From positions 1-36,945 of the forward strand of contig JADJPW010000015.1 in the NCBI GenBank assembly GCA_016713035.1: DNA of 36,945 bases. The letters run 5' to 3'. The translations under genes and the position numbers were made by a program. The stretch's first letter is position 1. The number at the start of each line of letters is the position of its first letter. The notes beneath the pieces were generated by a model. It did no database searches and was not told where the DNA came from. It saw nothing but the letters and a program-made list of their open reading frames with translations. Below, in pieces: positions 27,352 through 34,700 of the stretch. This DNA is from Verrucomicrobiaceae bacterium. GTDB taxonomy: Bacteria; Verrucomicrobiota; Verrucomicrobiia; Verrucomicrobiales; Verrucomicrobiaceae.

Positions 27352-28902
27352 ATTGTCATAAATGGGCGTAGAGGGCCGCCAGTGCGACAGCGGCTTGCCT
27401 GACGGAGACGGATTTCCAGAGATGGGTAGCTATCCAGCGAACCATTTTCACTGTGATCACGGTGCACCGCTGAGTCAGCTTGATGGGCATCGGCACGACC
27501 TGATTTCCTTTTCGGGCTGCAAATTTGACCCTCTCGAGTCTTTTTGCCCTGCGCTGATCTTCGGCACGATTGCTCACCCCTTGGTTTTGCTTCAACTCAT
27601 GCTCCATGAGCAGCATGAGGTTGTGCGTCAGGCAGATAAAGGTGGCCTGCATGCTTTTGGCCGTGGCACTGCTAGCCCAGGCTTTCTTTTCGTGAAGCTT
27701 GTTTTTGATTTCATCAAAGCTCTTTTCGATATCCCAACGCATACGGTAAAGGTGCGCGAGCACTCCTGGAGTCACGTCCGTTTCGGTCAGATTGGTGATG
27801 AACTCAAAGATGCGCCCGCTTTGCCCTTCCCAGAAGCGTATGCGCCGCAGTGTAACCCCGCAGGTGACGGGGCTGACCAGGCTCGTCGGCAAGCACGCCT
27901 GCGTTGATGGCATCCTTTGAGTCAAAGGAAAGCGTGCCGCAGACCATGAGGCTCATATTCTCTTTGCAGCGGCTGAGCATGTAGATGCTACTGCCTTGCT
28001 TCCACCTAAACCATTGCGCGAAGTCGATGCCGGCGCACTGCATGGCGCGATAGCGCAGTGGCGATAAGCGAAGCCATAAACGCAGGTCGTGAGCGAAGCG
28101 AAGGACAATCCCAGATAATGAGTGTCTTGCCACCTTGAGGTGTGCCGTGGCGAAGTCGTTGGATGTTCTGGCGCTTGAGGCCTCGCATGTCGTGCTCCTT
28201 GTCCCGCTGTGCTTGATCGGCGACGCACAAGTGACTTAACGCGCCGCTACGTAGGTTGCGCGTGTAGAGATGTCCCACAGTGAGGCGGTTGCCTTTGGCA
28301 TCAAGCGGATCATGACAAGCATGGTCGTGGCTGTGACCATCGCCAGCGTAGATGGCATAATCATTGAGGCAGGGGAAGACACGGAGCGCATCGGGCAGTG
28401 TGCGGCAGAGTAGAGAGCGTAGGTGCTCATTGAGTTGACGGCACAATCGCAGGCGGCGCTCACTTTTTAAGGAGGCGAACCAGTGCGAGTGATCGGGGCA
28501 GAGATCGGGAGCATTCGAGGCGAGAGTTTGCAGAAAGCTACGACTGGAGGGGTGCGCTTCGATGCAACGAGCAACTCCCAAAGTGAGCCACCGTGCATCG
28601 GAGAGTTCGGGACAATGACGAGAGTGAGAGCACTCCGAGAAGAGCGGAAGAGCCGGAGCGAGGAGTAGATCGAAGACGGGGGAGCAGAGGTTTATAGAGG
28701 CCATAAAAAGAAAAATTTCATGACCCCGCATAGTCAACACAGAGATGCGGTTATATTGCCCAGGAAGGGTGGCTGGAGGGAGCAGAGAATCATTTCAACC
28801 TATCCCTCTACGCAGGACTTTGTCCGACTCACTACAGGACACGCAAGCTCCTGCTATTGGACTGCTGGACCATTATTTTTGGACCAATTTTAGACACCGT
28901 TG
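27333..28902 (-). mobile_element. Complete IS4-family insertion sequence
   Basis: A 1570-bp element bounded by 19-bp terminal inverted repeats that match at 18 positions, and flanked by identical 8-bp direct repeats GGTTTGCA. It carries one minus-strand transposase gene filling most of its length, with about 160 non-coding bases at the right end. Size, single-gene layout, 8-bp duplication and the YREK motif all fit the IS4 family. The perfect target duplication points to a fairly recent insertion. It separates the DUF1501 gene from the divergent RAYT locus. Confidence 0.9.
27356..28740 (-). CDS. IS4-family DDE transposase (frameshifted)
   Basis: Transposase of the IS element, read in at least three pieces. 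The N-terminal piece (28006-28740) holds the first catalytic region, AGDGHSHDHACHDPLDAKGN. A middle piece reads IDFAQWFRWKQGSSIYMLSR. The C-terminal piece (27356-27925) holds the IS4 YREK motif within LYRMRWDIEKSFDEIKNKL, with exact spacing Y-2-R-3-E-6-K, then QATFICLTHNLMLLMEHEL. It ends just inside the left terminal repeat. Shifts lie near 28020-28100 and 27850-27900. The start may be GTG 28740 or ATG 28704. The breaks may be base-calling errors, in which case the element is active, or real, in which case it is not autonomous. Confidence 0.85.
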
Positions 28903-28910
28903 GGTTTGCA
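28884..28910. repeat. Right terminal inverted repeat and target-site duplication of the IS4 element
   Basis: CCAATTTTAGACACCGTTG (28884-28902) is the complement of the left repeat with one mismatch. It is followed directly by the second GGTTTGCA (28903-28910). The last two bases of this duplication are also the first two bases of the palindrome at 28909. Confidence 0.88.
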
Positions 28911-28933
28911 ACTTTGAGCACTGCTCAAAGTTG
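28909..28933. repeat. 25-bp perfect palindrome upstream of the RAYT gene
   Basis: Arms CAACTTTGAGCA (28909-28920) and TGCTCAAAGTTG (28922-28933) flank a single C. It can also fold as a 10-bp stem with a five-base loop CACTG. It lies 53 bases before the RAYT start. RAYT transposases bind REP hairpins near their own genes, so this is the best candidate substrate or regulatory hairpin for that enzyme. No second copy was noticed in the window. Confidence 0.7.
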
Positions 28934-28986
28934 TTGCATTCTCGCTTTTGTGGCCTACAGGCTGCATTGTCCGCCCCTCGTTGCAC

Positions 28987-30144
28987 ATGAACTCCCACGC
29001 TGCGCTTCCGCCTGTTGATCTGCTCAGAAAACTGCCTCTCGAAGAGCAGCTCGTCGGGGTAAATGCCAAAACTGGCCCATATCTCATGACTGATGCCGGT
29101 AAATCCCTGCGCAGGGTGAAGGGGTTTCAGTCACAGACGAATACCTTTCATGTCATGTCTCGCACCTGCGGTGGGGCGGTGTTTTGGGATGATGTGGAGA
29201 AGGAGGCGCTGCGCAGGGTGCTGTGGCGGCTAGCGGAGTTCTGTGGAGTACGGTTGCTCACCTACTGCGTGATGGGGAACCACTTTCATGCGCTTGTGGA
29301 GGTGCCGGATCAGAAGAGGTGGGTGGAGGAGCAGTTTGGTGGACCGCAGGGGGAGGAGAGGCTGATGCGGCATCTGCGGGTGCTGTATAGCAAGGTGTTC
29401 GTGGAGCAGTTGCAGGAGGATTTTGCGGAGTTGCGGAAGCGGGGCTCTGAGGCGGTGGTGCAGCATCGGCTGGGGCTGCTCAAAAAGCGATTTTGCGATG
29501 TGGCGGTGTATATGCGTGAGGTGAAACAACGATTTTCGCGGTGGTACAACAAACGCCACAAGCGGAAAGGGACGCTCTGGATGGATCGGTTCCGTAGTGT
29601 GCTGGTGGAGGGAAAGGGTGATCCGCTCTTGGCGATGGCGGCGTATATTGATCTCAACCCTGTGCGAGGTGGACTGGTGAGTGATCCGAAGGATTACCGG
29701 TGGTGCGGGTATGCGGAGGCGCTGGGAGGGAACAAAGAGTGCCAGAGAGGGATTTGCCGTGTGACGGGACGAGATGCCAGTGAAACGGATTGGGTGAAGA
29801 GCGGAGCGCGGGAGGGGTATCGACGAATCTTGTTCACGACCGGGCGAGAGGTGAAAACAGCGGATGGAGGGGCGATAGCTCGGCGAGGGGTGAGTGTGGA
29901 GCAGGCCGAGGAGGTTTTGAAAGCAGGTGGGAAGCTATCGCTGGGTGAGTTGGTGCGCTCGCAGGTGCGGCATTTCACAGCGGGAGCGGTGATTGGCTCC
30001 AAGGAATTCGTGAATGGCTATTTTGAGCGGTATCGCGGGCAATTTGGGGCCTCTCGCAGAGATGGCGCGAGGCAGATTCGTGCTGCGGAGGGCTCCTTGC
30101 ATGCGTTGCGCGATTTGCGGGCGGACTCTTCTTTCTCCTCTTAG
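28987..30144 (+). CDS. REP-associated tyrosine transposase (RAYT, Y1/HUH family)
   Basis: Single-strand DNA transposase of the Y1 HUH superfamily, related to IS200/IS605 TnpA and associated with REP hairpins. The core begins NTFHVMSRTCGGAVFWDD. The HUH metal site is in LTYCVMGNHFHALVEVPD (His99, His101). The helix with candidate catalytic Tyr reads AVYMREVKQRFSRWYNKRHK (Tyr175 or Tyr187), followed by RKGTLWMDRFRSVLVEG and MAAYIDLNPVRGGLVSDPKD. A C-terminal DNA-binding-like extension of about 110 residues follows. With ATG 28987 the product is 385 residues, in the range of the large RAYTs of this phylum. The reading frame is intact. A palindrome lies just upstream. Confidence 0.92.
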   Translation: MNSHAALPPVDLLRKLPLEEQLVGVNAKTGPYLMTDAGKSLRRVKGFQSQTNTFHVMSRTCGGAVFWDDVEKEALRRVLWRLAEFCGVRLLTYCVMGNHFHALVEVPDQKRWVEEQFGGPQGEERLMRHLRVLYSKVFVEQLQEDFAELRKRGSEAVVQHRLGLLKKRFCDVAVYMREVKQRFSRWYNKRHKRKGTLWMDRFRSVLVEGKGDPLLAMAAYIDLNPVRGGLVSDPKDYRWCGYAEALGGNKECQRGICRVTGRDASETDWVKSGAREGYRRILFTTGREVKTADGGAIARRGVSVEQAEEVLKAGGKLSLGELVRSQVRHFTAGAVIGSKEFVNGYFERYRGQFGASRRDGARQIRAAEGSLHALRDLRADSSFSS

Positions 30145-30187
30145 AGTTGACGACAGAGGTTCCTCTCGCCTGCTAGTTTTCGACTCT

Positions 30188-32248
30188 CTACTTTGCCGAT
30201 TTCCACGTCAGCTGGCCATCTGGGCCTATGAGGTAGCTGACAGCTATGGGTGTTTTGTCTTTCCCAGGTGGAATGACACGTCCACGGGAGTCAAATTCGG
30301 TACTGCGAGTGTCGTGATAACGCGTCCAGCCACTTGGCGCGGAAGTATCTCCTTCGTAATGCAGGATGTCTCGCCAGGTTTTCGGAGTGGTTATATTCGG
30401 TGGCACCCAGGCTGGCGCAGGGGAGCGCTCCAGAGCACCTGCGAGTAATATCTGGCTAAGGACGGTGAGATGCAGGCCTCGTAAGGCATAAATCTCGCCC
30501 TGAGAGAGTTTCTTCGGATTGCTAACGATCTTGTAATCAAGATCAGTTCCTTGCTGGAGGATGCTCACCAGGCTGAGGCGTCGGATTTCGGCACGGAGAT
30601 CTGCGGCAGCGGTGCTTTTCGGTGACTTGTCTGCGAGCGCGAGGATGGCTCTCTGCTCACGGACAAAGAGCAGCGGATCTGCGAGCAATTTTTCTAGCGC
30701 TTGGAGCAATGCGATCACGCAGGCACGCGCTTTCGGCCCTGGGAGAGCTTTTTGCAGTGCGGCGGCGATTTCGTCTCGGCCGCTGGCGCGGGGCTTCTCT
30801 GCTCCGTCTTTCTGAGCAGGATCTCGCGCCAGATTCTCGGCGGCGATGTGGCGCTTGTGGATGTCGCGGCGAGTTTTGCGTATCGTATCGAGTTCTTCAG
30901 ATGTGAAGGCTCCTTCGAGCAATCTGGCCAGTAGGAGCTCCATGTCCTCACGAGTGAGCGCATCCATGAGCAGGAGCCAGCGCGGATCTTTATCCTCTGC
31001 GGGTAGGCCTGCGTCCGTGTTATGCGTTTGATAATGAATTTCGCTCACTCGGCCCTTTTCATCATAAAAGTGCATCTCGTTCGGCGGCATGTAGAAGCTG
31101 ATGATGGCGGGTGCGCTGATTGTTTTCCCATCCGTGGCAAAGACGCCGATGTCGATGCGGTGGCTGCGGATGCCGCGTGCGCCACGCACGGGTGGCTGTC
31201 TGCGCACACGGATGCGTGCGAGGGCGCTGTCTGGCTGCTTGTCGATATGGACAAAGCGTGGATCACCCTGGAGCAGATGGTAGCTGACGGCGACTTGCCT
31301 ACCGGGAGTCGGCGCTCTGCTGCGGCTGACACTCACGAGCATGCCATATTCGGTGACATTCCCGCGCATCACGCGGGCGATGTTTACTGGCGTCGTAGCA
31401 AGCTCGATATTCCATTTCCCGCCTTGGGGCTCAAAGTAATTCACGCCGTTCTCCAGCTTGGTTTCTTCTTTGACCTCCAGGAGTGCTAGCGGTGGCACAG
31501 AATCTGGCTGCATCGAATGGGCTAGGCGGACCATCTTCTCCTCATCCATCTGTGTGCCATCGAAGACGACAGGATGGGCTTTGCCCGTGAGGTAATCTGC
31601 TGGCGTAGTGACCATCTTGTTGCTCTGCCGGAAGATGGACTGGAGTGTCGGCATGAGGATTTTATTCTCGATGAGAAAGCGCTGTGTTTGGGGAGAAAAG
31701 GCAGCCGTGGCACTGAGAAAGGCCTGCACGAAGGGCTGATCACTGAACGATGACCCCTGGGAAATGACCAACGTAGGTGTGTTCAGTGGCAGCAGATCGC
31801 CGTAGCCACCGACGCCATTGCCACCCGCATCATGATCGAGGTGCTCGGGGTAAATGAAGAGGTTGTTATTCACATACTGCTGAAAGAGAAACACCGAGCC
31901 ACCGGGCTCACCATAATAGACACCGCGCGGCAGGCAGCCGATCTGCTCTGGCGCAGAGGCCATGGAGCAGTTCCCGATGACGGGCTGCTGCCGCACTTTG
32001 CTGGCGGGGCCAGTTTGGCCATTCTCTGGCTTGATGATCTGGAGGCCAGGGTAGAGTGAGGTATTGAGCGCGGAGTGGCCCCCATCGCGGTTTTCATAGC
32101 TGATGGCGGAGAGACCGGCGGCGGTGCCTTCTTCATGCCATTGATTCAGCAGCTTCGCGACAGGGTCTGTGCGAGACGTCACGATCTCCGCCGCGCAGTG
32201 AGCGTAGAGCAGGAGGAACAACACGGAGGAGAATCGGGTAGCCCACAC
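30188..32248 (-). CDS. Large secreted protein of unknown function
   Basis: Family not recognised. From GTG 32248 the product is 686 residues. It begins with a signal peptide (TRFSSVLFLLLYAHCAAE), which is why this start is preferred to the longer frame from 32380, whose extra residues look non-coding. Residues about 30-260 are Gly/Asn/Asp-rich (SYENRDGGHSALNTSLYPGL, YPEHLDHDAGGNGVGGYGDL). The middle has beta-rich segments, and about 450-560 is helical and highly charged. Near the C-terminus are TRSTEFDSRGRVIPPGKDKT and SYLIGPDGQLTWK, resembling short RHS-like or WXG-free beta repeats, though this is weak. It is convergent with the RAYT gene and divergent from the membrane-protein run. The frame is intact across a poorly resolved flank. 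Confidence 0.7.
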   Translation of the reverse strand: MWATRFSSVLFLLLYAHCAAEIVTSRTDPVAKLLNQWHEEGTAAGLSAISYENRDGGHSALNTSLYPGLQIIKPENGQTGPASKVRQQPVIGNCSMASAPEQIGCLPRGVYYGEPGGSVFLFQQYVNNNLFIYPEHLDHDAGGNGVGGYGDLLPLNTPTLVISQGSSFSDQPFVQAFLSATAAFSPQTQRFLIENKILMPTLQSIFRQSNKMVTTPADYLTGKAHPVVFDGTQMDEEKMVRLAHSMQPDSVPPLALLEVKEETKLENGVNYFEPQGGKWNIELATTPVNIARVMRGNVTEYGMLVSVSRSRAPTPGRQVAVSYHLLQGDPRFVHIDKQPDSALARIRVRRQPPVRGARGIRSHRIDIGVFATDGKTISAPAIISFYMPPNEMHFYDEKGRVSEIHYQTHNTDAGLPAEDKDPRWLLLMDALTREDMELLLARLLEGAFTSEELDTIRKTRRDIHKRHIAAENLARDPAQKDGAEKPRASGRDEIAAALQKALPGPKARACVIALLQALEKLLADPLLFVREQRAILALADKSPKSTAAADLRAEIRRLSLVSILQQGTDLDYKIVSNPKKLSQGEIYALRGLHLTVLSQILLAGALERSPAPAWVPPNITTPKTWRDILHYEGDTSAPSGWTRYHDTRSTEFDSRGRVIPPGKDKTPIAVSYLIGPDGQLTWKSAK

Positions 32249-32401
32249 CGAGTCTCGCGGCTGGGCATGCAGATGGCAAGCGCCGGAAGCAATTTCCCGC
32301 TCCGAAATGCCCTCTCTCCCAAGAAAATCGCCCGCAGACGTGATTCGCCATCGCATGGATCGCCGTTTGACCTGGCGCATTCATGCGCCATCTCCATTCC
32401 C

Positions 32402-33068
32402 GTGTTCCAGGCACTTCATTTGCTCCTATTCATCCTGCTGCCGCTCGCATTGACGCTGAGGGCCGCACTGCACCGGAATGGCGATGCCCTGACGGAGTCC
32501 ACCTCTGCGCTCTATTTTTGCCTGGGCATCGCCAAGGCTGTCCTGCTCGTCCTCCCACTGATGGAGATCTCGCTACTGATCCTGCATGCAGGGGCAGCAA
32601 ATGTCAGTCTCAGCGCGGCGTGGGTTTGCGTGCGCGCCTTGGCATTGTTCATCGGCTTATTCATCAGCAGTGTGCGTGATGTCGCTACTGGGCTGAGTGG
32701 GCTCTTTGGAGTCCAGCCATCTACCATCGAAAAAAAAGCCCCACTCTCGCGGAGTCGCTCGCTTCTGATGCTGCTAGGCATCGTACTCGGTATGATGCTC
32801 GCCTTGACGCTTTCGCTCTCTGAGTGGGCACTCTTCATCAAGGCGCTCATCTGGCCGCCACCCGTAGCATTTCGGTCCTGATCCAAGATGCACGCGTGTG
32901 GACGGATTATCACATTCTCAGCCTTGCTGCCTCCGCAGCCATTTTCTTCCTCACCCACCGACCACCGAGTTTCTGCGTGTGTGGCGGCCATGGAAAACCA
33001 TTTGGAGCCTCAGCGTGTTCGCCTTGGCTGCGGTGATGCTCTGGACTCGCTACATCCCTGTGTCATGA
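32402..33068 (+). CDS. Multi-pass membrane protein, first gene of the AlgJ-like run (frameshifted)
   Basis: From GTG 32402 the frame codes about 160 residues with four hydrophobic helices (ALHLLLFILLPLALTLRAAL, LGIAKAVLLVLPLMEISLLI, LLMLLGIVLGMMLALTLSLS). After a shift near 32870-32960 the coding-like sequence continues as VWTDYHILSLAASAAIFFLT and then WSLSVFALAAVMLWTRYIPV. It stops at TGA 33066, which overlaps the next ATG (ATGA). Total about 220 residues. A membrane O-acyltransferase (MBOAT) precedes AlgJ/AlgX-like genes in many acetylation clusters. The segment DVATGLSGLFGV and the C-terminal helix pair faintly resemble one, but the product is less than half MBOAT length, so I leave the function open. 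Confidence 0.55.
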
Positions 33069-34082
33069 AACCCACCGCACAGCCCATCGATCCGACCAAG
33101 CGCACCGAGGTCAAACCGGAGCGCATACTGACGCGTGAGGAGGCATCACTGGTCCTGCGCATCTTTTTGCTCCTCCTGCTGCTGCCCTTCCTCTTTGAAC
33201 TGGGCAGGCTCGTCACCAAATCCAATGCACTCACCACTAGCGCACGCAGCTTGATGCAGCGTGTGCTCACCTGGACGCTGAAGGAGGGCAGCCCGCAGGT
33301 CCACCTAGGCCAAGAAGGCTGGCTCTTCGATCAACGCGATCTGAACTGGCTGCTCCGAGCCCGTGATGGCACCGAGCCAGCACAGAGCGCCATCACCGAC
33401 CTCGCAGAGACGCTCAAAAAAGCAAAATATCCCCCTCGTGCTCGTCGCCGTGCCGCAGCGGGCCACGCTTTATCCTGAAAAGCTCCATCTGCGCAATGAC
33501 TGGGACCCCGTGCGCTCGAATGGCGAAAAAGCCCGCCTCGATGCCCTGCGCAAAAGCGGCATCGATGTGCTCGATGCCACCGATGCACTCTGGAAGCTGC
33601 GTGATCGCAAACAGATCTACTTCCGCCGCGATAGTCACTGGACCCCAGATGCCATGAAGCAAGTCGCCCTGCTCACCGAGAAGCATCTGCGTGAGAAGCA
33701 CGCCACACTCTTCGGTTCAGAGACGCCACTCATCACGGCCACAGCACCCTAGCCATCTCGATGCAGGTGATCTGACACGAAAACTCGATCCCCGGTCCCC
33801 CGATGCGCTCTTTGGTCTGGAGCAGGCAGATGTGCTCTCCATCGGCGGCATCAGCATGGATGAAAAATCTCCCGTCTTGTTGCTCGGGAGCGATTTCATG
33901 TGGATCTATGACGATGAGACTCAGGGCTTCGGTGGCGATAGCAGCGCGGGGTTTGTCACCCAGATGGGTCTGCTCGCCCAGCGCCCACTTGATGTCGAAG
34001 TGTGGCCTCTGAGCGATGAGAAGCGGCTGGAAGGGAAAAAACTCGTGGTCCTCGTCCTCCTATGTCGCAGATTTTGCCATGA
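33065..34082 (+). CDS. AlgJ/AlgX-like SGNH O-acetyltransferase-related protein (frameshifted)
   Basis: Membrane-anchored SGNH-like protein of the AlgX/AlgJ group, which acetylates exported polysaccharides. One N-terminal helix (LVLRIFLLLLLLPFLFELG) is followed by QVHLGQEGWLFDQRDLNWLL. After a shift near 33425 come LVLVAVPQRATLYPEKLHLR and IYFRRDSHWTPDAMKQVAL, which holds the D-x-H catalytic pair as DSH. After another shift near 33745 it reads EKSPVLLLGSDFMWIYDDET, where the nucleophile block is GSD rather than the usual GTS or GDS. About 339 residues. The start overlaps the previous stop, and the stop (TGA 34080) probably overlaps the next start. A polysaccharide target is inferred from the family. 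Confidence 0.72.
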
Positions 34083-34522
34083 AGAAGTCTCAGCTCATTC
34101 TGCATCTGCTCTGGCGGCTTATTTATCTATGCAGGCATCGTCAAAGCGGCCGATCCGCAGTCCTTTCTCGATGACGTGCGCAGCTTCGGACCTGCTCCGA
34201 GACCCCTGGTCCGCCTTGGCCTCGCGATGGCCTGCCATGGCTGGAGATTTTGCCGGATTGGCCGTCGTGACGGGCTTTTTTTCGTCCAGGTGGCCTCCTC
34301 GTGCTCAATGCCGCCCTCATCGCCTTTCTCGGAGCCATCGGCATGCGTGGTATCGCGGCATCGACATCCGCTGCGGCTGCTTCGGAGCCAGCGCCGCCAC
34401 CTCCGACTACCTCAGCCTCCCCGCACGCGACCTTGTCCTCCCTCGCCCTGGGTCTATGGCTCGCTTGGCGGGCGCGAGCGAATCAACCACAACAAAGCAA
34501 TGGGCACCTGGGCATCAGATAA
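34079..34522 (+). CDS. MauE/DoxX-family membrane protein (frameshifted)
   Basis: A four-helix membrane protein whose pieces lie in three frames. It opens MKKSQLILHLLWRLIYL at ATG 34079, continues with LLRDPWSALA and then LAVVTGFF, then VLNAALIAFLGAIGM, then WYRGIDIRCGCFGAS, SDYLSL, ARDLVL and finally LALGLWLAWRARANQ before the TAA at 34520. The combination of an LPW-E-like second helix, a G-A-V-TGFF turn and a cysteine pair in CGCFG is typical of MauE/DoxX redox-associated membrane proteins, which are about 140 residues; this span equals 147. At least three indels are required. Its start overlaps the AlgJ-like stop as ATGA, which supports co-transcription. The redox partner is unknown. Confidence 0.65.
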
Positions 34523-34700
34523 TTTCGGCAACGACGGAGCCTGCGATCGGTTTTGATATTGATACTTTAAAGCATGTCGTGCTGCGAATCTACGGTGCCG
34601 ATATCGACGATTATTGCCTGGATCCAGACTTCAAGCAGGAACGTCGTGAAGGGATCTGCCGCACGTTCAGTGAACTGCCTGACGTAGCCAACACGCGATC

